DNA of 64,000 nucleotides from Stutzerimonas kirkiae (GCF_004327335.1 NZ_QJUO01000005.1:91815-155814); one strand, 5' to 3'; positions 24,797 to 36,004 are shown, counted from the stretch's first letter. Notes: generated by a model not told the origin, from the letters alone. Numbers and translations are program-made.

Positions 24797-25420
24797 CTAG
24801 TCGCCCTTGAAACCCCGCCCGAGCAGATACTGCTCACGGGAGCGATCACGGGACGACAATGGCTTGCGCATCTGTACCTTTTCGAAGCGCTGCCGTACGT
24901 CCCGGAGATAGGCATCGAACCCCTCCCCCTGGAATATCTTGATCAGGAAATCCCCGCCCGGGCGCAGCACCCGGGTGGCCAGATCAAGCGCCAGCTCACA
25001 GAGAAACATCGCCTTGGCCTGATCCGCTGCGCGCACCCCACTCATATTGGGGGCCATATCGGAAATCACAAGGTCCACCGGGCTCTCGCCGATGGCCTCG
25101 AGAATCCGTGCGAACACCGCATCCTCGGTGAAATCCCCCTGAATGAAGGTGACATCGGCAATGCTGTCCATCTCCAGGATGTCCGAGGCGATCAGCCGCC
25201 CCTTGTCGCCGATCACCCGGCTGGTCACCTGCGACCAGCCGCCCGGCGCGGCGCCGAGGTCGACCACCGTCATGCCGGGGCGCAGCAGGCGATCCCGCTC
25301 CTGCAGCTCCAGCAGCTTGTAGCTGGCCCGCGAGCGATAGCCATCGCGTTGCGCCATCTTCACATAGGGGTCGTCGAAATGTTCTTTCAGCCAACGGGAG
25401 CTGGTCTTGGAGCGTGCCAA
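24797..25420 (-). CDS. rlmE: 23S rRNA (uridine-2'-O-)-methyltransferase
   Basis: FtsJ/RrmJ methylates U2552 in the A-loop of 23S rRNA; 207 aa. SAM motif [13 protein letters not shown] is at about 51-63. The K-D-K-E catalytic tetrad is complete (K35, D120 in [11 protein letters not shown]160 in FLIKIFQG, E195). It is divergent from yhbY and upstream of ftsH, the classic ftsJ-ftsH neighbourhood. Confidence 0.96.
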   Translation of the reverse strand: MARSKTSSRWLKEHFDDPYVKMAQRDGYRSRASYKLLELQERDRLLRPGMTVVDLGAAPGGWSQVTSRVIGDKGRLIASDILEMDSIADVTFIQGDFTEDAVFARILEAIGESPVDLVISDMAPNMSGVRAADQAKAMFLCELALDLATRVLRPGGDFLIKIFQGEGFDAYLRDVRQRFEKVQMRKPLSSRDRSREQYLLGRGFKGD

Positions 25421-25506
25421 GCTGTTACCTCATAGTCTGTGCGGCCCGGAGTCTCTCGGTTACACTAGCCGACTTTTTCAAGGGTTCCGACGCAAAGGGT
25501 CGAATT

Positions 25507-25818
25507 ATGCCGCTCAACAACGAGCAGAAGAAACACTACAAATCCATTGGCCACCACCTCAAGCCCGTGCTGATCATCGCCGAGAACGGCCTCAGCGAAG
25601 GTGTGCTGGCCGAACTGGAGCGCGCCCTGAACGACCATGAGTTGATCAAGGTACAACTGCGCCTGAACGAACGCGAAGACCGCCAGGCGGTGATCGCACA
25701 GTTGTGCGCCAGCGCCGGCTGCGAACTGGTGCAAAGCATCGGCAAGGTGGCGCTGGTCTATCGCCGCAACCCCAAGGCCAACCGGCAACTGTCCAATATC
25801 AGTCGATTCCAGGGCTGA
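25507..25818 (+). CDS. yhbY: YhbY/CRM-domain RNA-binding protein
   Basis: A single CRM (KH-like) domain protein that associates with pre-50S particles; 103 aa. Features are the N-terminal KKHYKSIGHHLKPVLIIAENGLSEGV, LIKVQLRLNEREDR, and the C-terminal IGKVALVYRRNP. ATG 25507 begins the domain directly; the frame is open upstream but has no family similarity. It is divergent from rlmE (gap 86 bp) and convergent with the DUF4149-like gene. Confidence 0.93.
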   Translation: MPLNNEQKKHYKSIGHHLKPVLIIAENGLSEGVLAELERALNDHELIKVQLRLNEREDRQAVIAQLCASAGCELVQSIGKVALVYRRNPKANRQLSNISRFQG

Positions 25819-25858
25819 AGCTTCAAGCGTTCAGGCATGAAGCCGTGCCCGGCGACGG

Positions 25859-26206
25859 TCATCCGCCACGCTTCGCCCTCGACGGCGGAGCTGGCTGCAG
25901 CAGCAACAGCAGGCCACAGCCACCCACCGCCAGATAGCTGAGCATCAGCCCCTGCTCGGCAGGCCAGATGGCGCGCAGCATGAAGTGAACCCCGGTCAGC
26001 AACAAGGCCAGCGACAGCAGTTGCCCGCGCAAGTCGCGCAGCAGCGCCGCCAGCCCCAGGGCACGCGACAGGATCAGCATCTGCAGCAGGATACAGAACG
26101 CGGCGAAGCTCAGCAGCGATGGCCGCAACGCGGCGGCCACCTCCTGCACCAGCAAGGGTGCGAAACCAAGCTCGCGCAGAGACGGCAGCATCACGAACTG
26201 CAGCAA
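25859..26206 (-). CDS. DUF4149-like membrane protein (start uncertain)
   Basis: A small integral membrane protein of about 115 aa from the TTG at 26206, with three to four hydrophobic segments. In-frame similarity continues upstream to about 26281 (SWRLAQAFWGCGLWLLQF), where homologues begin, but that stretch has no ATG, GTG or TTG in frame. The GTG just after greA (26276) is in another frame. Either an unusual start, a small indel, or a shortened protein starting at TTG 26206 must be assumed. It follows greA at the end of carA-carB-greA, as in other pseudomonads. Function unknown. Confidence 0.6.
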   Translation of the reverse strand: MLQFVMLPSLRELGFAPLLVQEVAAALRPSLLSFAAFCILLQMLILSRALGLAALLRDLRGQLLSLALLLTGVHFMLRAIWPAEQGLMLSYLAVGGCGLLLLLQPAPPSRAKRGG

Positions 26207-26276
26207 CCAGAGCCCGCAGCCCCAGAATGCCTGGGCAAGCCGCCAGCTGGCGCTGGCCGCCTGCTCCCTGATCCAC

Positions 26277-26749
26277 TCAGAGATGGCGAACCTCGACGAT
26301 CTCGTACTCGACCAGGCCGCTCGGGGTCCTGACCGTCGCCACGTCGCCCTCGATCTTGCCGATCAGCGCGCGAGCGATGGGCGAACCCACCGACAGCTTG
26401 CCCTGCTTGATATCGGCCTCGTCCTCGCCAACGATCTGGTAGACCACGCTTTCGTCGGTCTCGACATTGGCGATTTCCACCGTGACGCCGAAAATCACCT
26501 TGCCAGTGTGGGCGATGGTGGTGACATCGATGACCACCGCATGCTGCAGACGCCCCTCGATATCGCGGATACGCGCCTCGACCATGCCTTGCTGCTCACG
26601 GGCGGCATGGTATTCGGCGTTTTCCTTGAGGTCGCCCAACTCGCGCGCGGCACCGATCTCCTGGCTGAGTTTCGGGCGCATTATCTTGGTCAGGTGGGTC
26701 AGCTCTTCTTCCAGGGCACGGGCGCCCTGGACGGTCATCGGGAATTTGT

Positions 26750-26753
<4 letters not shown>
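26277..26753 (-). CDS. greA: transcript cleavage factor GreA
   Basis: Rescues backtracked RNA polymerase by stimulating transcript cleavage; 158 aa. The N-terminal coiled coil carries the acidic tip [14 protein letters not shown], containing the catalytic D/E pair. The C-terminal FKBP-like domain (about 80-158) has [12 protein letters not shown]. Its ATG overlaps the carB stop (ATGA), so it is coupled to carAB. Confidence 0.96.
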
Positions 26754-29971
<3,218 letters not shown>

Positions 29972-30001
29972 AGGTCTTACTCGAATCCTTCGCTCAGCGG
30001 A

Positions 30002-31150
30002 TCAACGGCGGGCAGCCATGGCGGAGATGAAACGGTCGAACAGCGGCGCGACATCGTGCGGCCCCGGGCTCGCCTCCGGGTGCCCCTGGAAGCTGAACGC
30101 GGACTTGTCGGTGCGCTCGATACCCTGCAAGGTGCCGTCGAACAGCGATTTGTGGGTGGCGCGCAGGTTGCCCGGCAGGCTGTCATGGTCCACCGCGAAA
30201 CCGTGGTTCTGGCTGGTGATCATCACCACGCCGGAGTCCAGGTCCTGTACCGGGTGGTTGGCGCCATGGTGGCCGTTTGGCATCTTCACTGTCTTCGCGC
30301 CGGAAGCCAGCGCCAGCAACTGGTGGCCCAGGCAGATACCGAACAGCGGGATGTCGGTCGCCAGGATTTGCTGGATCGCCTCGATGGCGTAGTCGCAAGG
30401 CTCGGGGTCGCCCGGGCCGTTGGAAAGGAAGATGCCATCCGGCTTCAGCGCCAGCGCTTCGCCGGCCGGCGCCTGGGCCGGCAGCACGGTGACGCGGCAA
30501 CCGCGCGCGACCAGCATGCGCAGGATGTTCAGCTTGACGCCGAAATCGTAGGCCACCACATGGTAGGGCAGCGCCTCGGCGGCAACCTCCGGGTGGCTGT
30601 CATCCTTCAGGTTCCAGACACTGGAGCGCCATTCGTAGCGCTCGCGGGTGCTGACTTCCTTGGCCAGGTCCATGCCCTTCAGGCCCGGGAAGCTGCGCGC
30701 CAGCTCCAGGGCTTTCTCTTCGGTCGCACCTTCGCCAGCCAGGATGCAGCCATTCTGCGCACCCTTCTCGCGCAGGATGCGGGTCAGGCGGCGGGTGTCG
30801 ATACCGGCGATGGCGACAGTGCCACGCTCTTTCAGGTACTCGTCCAGCGGCTGACGATTACGCCAGTTGCTGGCGACCAGCGGCAGGTCGCGGATCACCA
30901 GGCCGGCGGCCCATACTTGCGAAGCCTCGGCATCTTCTGGCGTGGTGCCGGTATTGCCGACGTGCGGATAGGTCAGGGTGACGATCTGCCGGGCATAGGA
31001 TGGATCGGTAAGGATTTCCTGATAGCCGGTCATGGCAGTGTTGAAGACCACTTCACCTATGGTCTGGCCATCGGCCCCGATGGATTCGCCGCGAAAGATG
31101 CTGCCATCGGCGAGTGCCAGAATGGCAGGTTGAAGGGCTGGCTTAGTCAA
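30002..31150 (-). CDS. carA: carbamoyl-phosphate synthase small (glutaminase) subunit
   Basis: 382 aa. Class I glutamine amidotransferase domain with nucleophile C273 (FGICLGHQ), H357 and E359 ([12 protein letters not shown]). The N-terminal CPSase domain begins [14 protein letters not shown] chose the TTG at 31148-31150 (MTKPALQ), four bases after a perfect GGGAGG. The frame is open upstream to 31219, but those codons cross the promoter. A PA-L-Q-PA micro-duplication lengthens the N-terminus by about four residues. The expected upstream neighbour dapB is not here. Confidence 0.95.
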   Translation of the reverse strand: MTKPALQPAILALADGSIFRGESIGADGQTIGEVVFNTAMTGYQEILTDPSYARQIVTLTYPHVGNTGTTPEDAEASQVWAAGLVIRDLPLVASNWRNRQPLDEYLKERGTVAIAGIDTRRLTRILREKGAQNGCILAGEGATEEKALELARSFPGLKGMDLAKEVSTRERYEWRSSVWNLKDDSHPEVAAEALPYHVVAYDFGVKLNILRMLVARGCRVTVLPAQAPAGEALALKPDGIFLSNGPGDPEPCDYAIEAIQQILATDIPLFGICLGHQLLALASGAKTVKMPNGHHGANHPVQDLDSGVVMITSQNHGFAVDHDSLPGNLRATHKSLFDGTLQGIERTDKSAFSFQGHPEASPGPHDVAPLFDRFISAMAARR

Positions 31151-31185
31151 GAGACCTCCCGAAGATCTGGCTGAAGCACACGCAG

Positions 31186-31213
31186 ATTGTAAAAAAGCGG
31201 GATGACGTGTGAA
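31186..31213 (-). promoter_or_regulatory. carA promoter nested in a terminator hairpin
   Basis: On the - strand TTCACA, 16 nt, TACAAT. The -35 lies in the loop region of the 31191-31230 hairpin and the -10 immediately after its T run. The start would be near 31179, leaving a leader of about 30 nt before the TTG. The match is 5/6 on both hexamers. Confidence 0.55.
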
Positions 31214-31230
31214 GGTCATCCCGCTTTTTT
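31191..31230. terminator. bidirectional terminator upstream of carA
   Basis: A 16-bp perfect stem with six A at one end and six T at the other (AAAAAAGCGGGATGAC / complement) and an 8-nt loop. It works on paper in both directions. In the usual order it would end the dapB transcript before carA. Confidence 0.85.
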
Positions 31231-31258
31231 ATCTGATTCATTCTGCGCAACTTTTACT

Positions 31259-31276
31259 TTTAGTGGACACACTAAA
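31259..31276. promoter_or_regulatory. TTTAGTG-N4-CACTAAA palindrome
   Basis: A perfect 7-bp inverted repeat with a 4-bp centre in the carA-element A interval. It could be an operator or the remnant of an insertion-sequence end. No gene context settles it. Confidence 0.3.
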
Positions 31277-31330
31277 GTGGGAATCATACAGAAAGGGCGC
31301 TCTCCGGTCCACCCGCCACGCGGGATTCGG

Positions 31331-31493
31331 CAGGGCGATCGCGCTATGCCGTTATTCACCGGCAAGGTGCTTCGATAAAAGCGCTGGAAGCTGGATGCTG
31401 GACGAAAAACACTGGTTGCCACGCTCTTTCGTCCAGCCTTGAGCCTTCCAGCGCTGTTTTCGGCTGTTTGCCGGGCATAGCGCGATCGCCCTG
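31331..31493. mobile_element. element A, intact copy 1
   Basis: 163 bp bounded by the perfect 20-bp inverted repeat CAGGGCGATCGCGCTATGCC. Inside, AGCGCTGGAAG...CTGGACGAAA on one arm pairs with its complement on the other, so the whole unit can fold into one long imperfect hairpin with an A/T-containing loop. It has no coding capacity. The other intact copy (49755-49919) is in the opposite orientation. It lies exactly between the carA region and the Anbu operon. Confidence 0.8.
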
Positions 31494-31553
31494 GCAGCGC
31501 CGGACACGACCGCCCCGAAATCGAGCCCGATTTACGGGCGACGCGACAAGCGC

Positions 31554-31568
31554 GCACCAAAACGATGC
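31554..31568 (+). promoter_or_regulatory. NtrC-like enhancer site
   Basis: GCACCA-AAA-CGATGC matches the dyad GCACCA-N3-TGGTGC at 10 of 12 positions. It lies about 53 bp upstream of the -24/-12 promoter at 31621-31637, with A/T-rich DNA (31580-31618) between them where IHF bending would be expected. Only one clear site is seen; NtrC promoters often have two. Confidence 0.5.
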
Positions 31569-31620
31569 AAGGCACTCGAATAAAAAACGTAACCAATTGA
31601 ATATGATAAGGAAATCTTTA

Positions 31621-31637
31621 TGGCTCGCACCTTGCTT
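31621..31637 (+). promoter_or_regulatory. sigma-54 promoter of the Anbu operon
   Basis: TGGCTCGCACCTTGCTT matches TGGCACG-N4-TTGCW with one mismatch (A to T); the invariant GG and GC are 10 bp apart as required. The start would be near 31649, giving a leader of about 22 nt with AAAGGAG before ATG 31671. This argues against the alternative ATG at 31620, which would lie upstream of the transcript. Confidence 0.65.
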
Positions 31638-31670
31638 CAGGCTTTGCACAAAGGGCAAAAGGAGCAATGC

Positions 31671-33086
31671 ATGCCAGCCTTCTACGATGAAATGGTCGAC
31701 CCCAGCGGCGAATGCCGCCCGCACTACAAGGCATTCGCCAAGTGGCTGGCCGACACCCCGGAAGAATTGCTGCAGCAGCGTCGGCGCGAAGCCGACCTGC
31801 TGTTCCACCGCGCCGGTATCACCTTCACCCTCTACGGCGACGAACAGGGCACCGAGCGCCTGATCCCCTTCGACACCATCCCCCGCGCCATACCCGCCAG
31901 CGAGTGGCGGCACGTCGAACGCGGCTGCATCCAGCGCGTACAGGCGCTGAACATGTTCCTCGACGATATCTACCACGACCAGCGCATCCTCAAGGCAGGT
32001 ATCGTTCCGGCCGAGCAGGTGCTGGTCAACGACCACTACCAACTGGCCATGTGCGGCCTCGACCTGCACCGCAACCTCTACGCGCACATTTCCGGCGTCG
32101 ACCTGGTACGCGATGGCGACGGCAGCTACTACGTCCTCGAAGACAACCTGCGCACCCCCAGCGGAGTCAGCTATATGCTGGAAGACCGCAAGATGATGAT
32201 GCGGCTGTTCCCCGAACTGTTCGCCAGCCAGCGTATCGCGCCGATCAACCATTACCCGAGCCTGCTGCTGGAGACCCTGCGCAACTCCAGCCCGCTGGAC
32301 AACCCCAGCGTGGTGGTGATGACCCCGGGCCGCTTTAACAGCGCCTATTTCGAACATGCCTTCCTCGCCCGCGAAATGGGCGTGGAACTGGTGGAGGGCG
32401 CCGACCTGTTCGTCCGCGACGACCGCGTCTTCATGCGCACCACCTACGGCGCCCGCCCGGTGGACGTGATCTACCGCCGACTGGACGATGCCTACCTCGA
32501 CCCGCTGGCGTTCAACCCCCACTCCGCCCTCGGCGTGCCCGGCCTGCTGTCGGCCTACCGGCGCGGCAACCTGGTGCTGGCCAACGCCCTCGGCACCGGC
32601 GTCGCCGACGACAAGGCCATCTACCCCTTCGTGCCGGACATGATCCGCTTCTATCTATCGGAAGAACCGATCCTCAAGAACGTGCCGACCTGGCAATGCC
32701 GCAAGCCCGAGGAGTTGTCCCATGTACTGGCCAACCTGCCGCAACTGGTGGTCAAGGAAACCCAGGGCTCCGGCGGCTACGGCATGCTGGTAGGCCCCGC
32801 CGCCAGCCAGGCCGAGATCGAGGACTTCCGCCTGCGCCTGAAGGCCAATCCGGCCAACTACATCGCCCAGCCGACCCTCAGCCTGTCGACCTGCCCGACC
32901 TTCGTCGAAAGCGGTATCGCCCCGCGCCATATAGACCTGCGGCCCTTCGTCCTCAGTGGCCGCGACACCCGCCTGGTACCGGGCGGCCTGACCCGCGTGG
33001 CGTTGCGCCAAGGTTCGCTGGTGGTCAACTCGTCCCAGGGCGGCGGCACCAAAGACACCTGGATCGTGGAGGATTGCCCATGCTGA
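31671..33086 (+). CDS. circularly permuted ATP-grasp type 2 protein (DUF404/DUF407)
   Basis: 471 aa, ATP-grasp fold with circularly permuted halves; members are predicted to ligate amino acids or peptides. Diagnostic stretches are ADLLFHRAGITFTLYG, GCIQRVQALNMFLDDIYHD, YYVLEDNLRTPSGVSYMLE, LVVKETQGSGGYGMLVGP and HIDLRPFVLSG. I chose ATG 31671 (MPAFYDEM) because it has AAAGGAG upstream, matches the family start, and lies downstream of the sigma-54 promoter. An in-frame ATG at 31620 also has AAGGAA. It is the first gene of the four-gene Anbu operon and overlaps the next gene by 7 bp. Confidence 0.9.
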   Translation: MPAFYDEMVDPSGECRPHYKAFAKWLADTPEELLQQRRREADLLFHRAGITFTLYGDEQGTERLIPFDTIPRAIPASEWRHVERGCIQRVQALNMFLDDIYHDQRILKAGIVPAEQVLVNDHYQLAMCGLDLHRNLYAHISGVDLVRDGDGSYYVLEDNLRTPSGVSYMLEDRKMMMRLFPELFASQRIAPINHYPSLLLETLRNSSPLDNPSVVVMTPGRFNSAYFEHAFLAREMGVELVEGADLFVRDDRVFMRTTYGARPVDVIYRRLDDAYLDPLAFNPHSALGVPGLLSAYRRGNLVLANALGTGVADDKAIYPFVPDMIRFYLSEEPILKNVPTWQCRKPEELSHVLANLPQLVVKETQGSGGYGMLVGPAASQAEIEDFRLRLKANPANYIAQPTLSLSTCPTFVESGIAPRHIDLRPFVLSGRDTRLVPGGLTRVALRQGSLVVNSSQGGGTKDTWIVEDCPC

Positions 33087-34030
33087 GCCGTACCGCCGCC
33101 GATCTCTACTGGATGTCCCGCTACCTGGAGCGGGCGGAAAACCTCGCACGCATGATGGATGTCAGCTACTCGCTGTCACTGATGCCGCAGGCCGGCCAGG
33201 GCAACGGCCTGGAAGAACTGGCCATGCCGCTGCTGATCACCGGCACCCAGGAAGCCTACCTGCAGCGCCACGGCGCCCTGCACGCGGAAAACATGCCGCA
33301 CTTCTTCGCCCTGGACGAGCAGAACCCGGCCAGTATCTACAATTGCCTGGCCAGCGCCCGCGCCAATGCCCATGCGGTACGCGGCCGCATCACCACCGAC
33401 ATGTGGGAGAACATCAACACCTCCTGGCTGGACATGCGCCACATCGCCGCCCAGGGCCTGGGGAAATACGGCATCAGCCGCTTCTGCGAGTGGGTCAAGG
33501 AACGCTCGCACCTGTTCCGAGGCGCCACCGTCGGCACCATCATGCGTGGCGACGCCTACCGCTTCATCCGCCTCGGCACCTTCATAGAATGCGCCGACAA
33601 CACCCTGCGCCTGCTGGATGCGCGCTACGAATTGCTGGGCGAGGAAGTGGACACGATCGACGATCGCTCGGCCCATGCCTACTACCAGTGGAGCGCGCTA
33701 CTGCGCGCGCTCTCCTCGTTCGAAGCCTTCGCCGACATCTACCGTGGCTCGCCGCGCGCCGGCAAGGTCGCCGAACTCCTGCTGCTGCGCCCGGAAGTGC
33801 CGCGCTCGCTGCGCACCTGCCTGGAAGAGATCGACCGGATCCTCTCCAGCCTGCCCGGCGACAACGGTCGCCCGGCCCAGCGCCTGGCCGCCGAACTGGT
33901 CGCCGGCGTGCGCTACATCACCATAGAAGAAGTGCTGCAACAGGGCCTGCATGACTCGATCACGCGCCAGATCGAACACTTGCACTCACTGAGCAACGCC
34001 ATCCACAGTGCTTACCTGGAGGCCGCATGA
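33080..34030 (+). CDS. alpha-E domain protein (DUF403)
   Basis: 316 aa, all-helical. It starts MLSRTAADLYWMSRYLERAENLARM, the DUF403/alpha-E signature. Later conserved blocks are SWLDMRHIAAQGLGKYGISRFCEWVKERSH-type helices and RGDAYRFIRLGTFIECADNTLRLLD. Alpha-E proteins always accompany the permuted ATP-grasp and a transglutaminase or protease and are thought to be partners of the ligase; no enzymatic residues are established. The ATG lies inside the end of the upstream gene and the stop overlaps the next ATG (ATGA), so the three are translationally coupled. Confidence 0.9.
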   Translation: MLSRTAADLYWMSRYLERAENLARMMDVSYSLSLMPQAGQGNGLEELAMPLLITGTQEAYLQRHGALHAENMPHFFALDEQNPASIYNCLASARANAHAVRGRITTDMWENINTSWLDMRHIAAQGLGKYGISRFCEWVKERSHLFRGATVGTIMRGDAYRFIRLGTFIECADNTLRLLDARYELLGEEVDTIDDRSAHAYYQWSALLRALSSFEAFADIYRGSPRAGKVAELLLLRPEVPRSLRTCLEEIDRILSSLPGDNGRPAQRLAAELVAGVRYITIEEVLQQGLHDSITRQIEHLHSLSNAIHSAYLEAA

Positions 34031-34821
34031 AACTTTCCATCGACCACGACACGACCTACAGCTACGACGATCAGGTACGCGCCAGCATCCAGTATCTGCG
34101 CCTGACACCCCAGGAAAGCCGCCGCCAGCGCATTCTCAGTTGGAACCTGGAACTGCCGCGCCCGGCCTCGGCGCAGATCGACCCGTACGGCAATATCCTG
34201 CACGTGCTGACCCTGGACGAACCCCATGACTCGATCCTCATCCGCGCCCGCGGCCAGGTGGAGATCGATGTCGACAGCGATACCGGCGAGGAAGCCGGCT
34301 CGCCCCTGCCCTTCCTGCGCAGCACCACGCTGTCCCAGGCCGACGAAGCCCTGCGCGACTTCGCCTGGCAGCACAGTGCCGGCCAGCACAGCCACCAGGC
34401 ACTGGCACGGCTGATGGAGGCCCTGGCCGACCATATCGAATACGTCCCCGGCGCCACCCACGTCGACAGCAGCGCCGTCGCGGCCTTCGCCGGACGCGCC
34501 GGCGTCTGCCAGGACCACGCCCACGCCTTCCTCGCCTGCGCCCGCAGCATCGGCATACCCGCCCGCTACGTCTCCGGCTACCTGTACACCGAGGACAGTG
34601 GCCACCTGGCCAGCCATGCCTGGGCCGAGGCCTGGCTGGACGGCGCCTGGTACAGCTTCGACGTGACCAACCGCCTGACCCGCCCTGAACGCCACCTCAA
34701 GCTGGCGGTCGGCCTCGACTACCTGGATGCCTGCCCGGTGCGCGGCATGCGCCGTGGCGGCGGCGACGAACGCATGCACGCGAAGGTACGCGTCTCGCCG
34801 ATGCAGATGAGCCAGCAGTGA
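34027..34821 (+). CDS. bacterial transglutaminase-like cysteine peptidase
   Basis: 264 aa. An N-terminal beta domain (about 1-90, starting MKLSIDHDTTYSYDDQV) is followed by a transglutaminase-like core with the complete papain-type triad C161 (AGVCQDHAH), H197 (LASHAWAEAW) and D212 (YSFDVTN). Family members cleave or form amide bonds, and the operon context suggests action on the product of the ATP-grasp ligase. There is no signal peptide, so it is cytoplasmic. The C-terminus is methionine- and charge-rich. Confidence 0.9.
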   Translation: MKLSIDHDTTYSYDDQVRASIQYLRLTPQESRRQRILSWNLELPRPASAQIDPYGNILHVLTLDEPHDSILIRARGQVEIDVDSDTGEEAGSPLPFLRSTTLSQADEALRDFAWQHSAGQHSHQALARLMEALADHIEYVPGATHVDSSAVAAFAGRAGVCQDHAHAFLACARSIGIPARYVSGYLYTEDSGHLASHAWAEAWLDGAWYSFDVTNRLTRPERHLKLAVGLDYLDACPVRGMRRGGGDERMHAKVRVSPMQMSQQ

Positions 34822-34830
34822 GGCAGCGAT

Positions 34831-35002
34831 GGGGTTGTGGCAAAGCGGTCACGCGATCCACGGCGTACGGAAAAGAGCCGAAAAGAGCGCTGGAAGCCGG
34901 ACGAAAGCGCGTGGCCGCCGATGCTTTTCGTCCAGCTTTCCAGCCCCCGGCGCTTTTGTCGAAGCACCTTGGCGGAGAATAACGGCATAACGCGATAACC
35001 CC
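34831..35002. mobile_element. element A, diverged copy (transglutaminase-anbu gap)
   Basis: The interior matches element A well (GCCGAAAAGAGCGCTGGAAG, GGACGAAAGCGCGTGGC, TTTTCGTCCAGC, GGCGCTTTTGTCGAAGCACC). The ends have drifted to GGGGTTGT and ATAACCCC, which are still inverted. It fills most of the 269-bp gap before the Anbu gene. Confidence 0.6.
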
Positions 35003-35090
35003 AGGGGCGGTTGCCAGCCATCAGCCTGAAGCTCACGCTATACTCCGCACCCCGAGCCACTTTTACGATGTCCAGTAGAGCCGCCCGATC

Positions 35091-35828
35091 ATGACCTACT
35101 GTGTTGCCATGCACCTGGCCGATGGCCTGGTGTTCGTCTCCGACTCACGCACCAATGCCGGCGTCGATCACATTGCCACCTTCCGCAAGCTGCATATCTT
35201 CGGCATCCCCGGGGAGCGCCTGATCGTGCTGCAAACCGCCGGCAACCTGGCCACCTCGCAGTCGGTCATCAGCCTGCTGCGCCAGCGCCTGCATGGCGAC
35301 GCCCCGAACCTGCACAATGTCCCGACGCTGTTCGACGCCGCCCGGCTGGTCGGCCAGACCCTGCGCGAAGTGGTCGAGCACGACAGCGCGCCGAGCATGA
35401 CCGCCGGCGTCGACATGAGCAGTTCGTTCCTCGTCGGCGGCCAGATCGCCGGGGCGGCGCCCGGCCTGTACAACCTCTATCCGCAGGGCAACTTCATCGC
35501 CTCCACCGTCGATACGCCCTACTTCCAGATCGGCGAAAGCAAGTACGGCAAGCCGATCCTCGACCGCGCCCTCAACCACCGCACCACGCTGGAGCACGCG
35601 CTACGCTGTGCGTTGATCTCCTTCGACTCGACCATCCGCAGCAACCTCTCGGTCGGCCTGCCGCTGGACCTGCTGGTCTATCGCAACGACAGCCTGGAAG
35701 TGCCGCACGGCTATCGGGTAGAGGAAGGCGACGCCTATTTCGAGGCGGTCAGGCAGCAGTGGGGGAACGGCCTGCGGCAACTGCTGCAGGAACTGCCCAG
35801 CACACCGGCCAGCTATCTGGGCGAATAA
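35091..35828 (+). CDS. Anbu proteasome-type protease
   Basis: 245 aa, Ntn-hydrolase of the ancestral beta-subunit (Anbu/BPH) family, related to 20S proteasome beta subunits and HslV. The sequence begins [21 protein letters not shown]. After Met removal T1 is the predicted nucleophile, with D17 (SDSRT) and the conserved lysine in FRKLH in the expected places. Family proteins form open-ring or helical assemblies; substrates are unknown. It is the last gene of the operon that starts at 31671, but element A inserts 269 bp before it, so a separate promoter is possible. The start follows a weak ribosome-binding site. Confidence 0.92.
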   Translation: MTYCVAMHLADGLVFVSDSRTNAGVDHIATFRKLHIFGIPGERLIVLQTAGNLATSQSVISLLRQRLHGDAPNLHNVPTLFDAARLVGQTLREVVEHDSAPSMTAGVDMSSSFLVGGQIAGAAPGLYNLYPQGNFIASTVDTPYFQIGESKYGKPILDRALNHRTTLEHALRCALISFDSTIRSNLSVGLPLDLLVYRNDSLEVPHGYRVEEGDAYFEAVRQQWGNGLRQLLQELPSTPASYLGE

Positions 35829-35848
35829 GCGGCAAGCCATCGGCTTGA

Positions 35849-35972
35849 CGGCTGGAGGCTGGAGGCTGGACGAAAGAGCGTGGCAAGCAGTGTTTTTCGT
35901 CCAGCGTTCCAGCCTCCAGCGCTTTTATCGAAGCACCTTGCCGGTGAATAACGGCATGACGCGATCGCCCTG
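35849..35972. mobile_element. element A, left-truncated copy
   Basis: It begins at a GGCTGGAGGCTGGAGGCTGG run, continues GACGAAAGAGCGTGG, TTTTTCGTCCAGC, CCAGCGCTTTTATCGAAGCA, and ends with the right terminal repeat GGCATGACGCGATCGCCCTG. The left terminal repeat is missing; the copy starts some 20 bp after the anbu stop codon. Confidence 0.7.
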
Positions 35973-36004
35973 GGCTCATAACCCCTTCCCTACCGGGATC
36001 AGGC

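Noticed and set aside
25758..26276. A 172-codon frame starting at GTG 26276 just after greA
   Set aside because: It is one base out of frame with the membrane-protein homology, is Ala/Gly/Arg-rich, and runs on into yhbY antisense.
31620..31670. N-terminal extension of the permuted ATP-grasp protein starting at ATG 31620
   Set aside because: The codons coincide with the sigma-54 promoter box, the residues do not match the family start, and ATG 31671 has a better ribosome-binding site.
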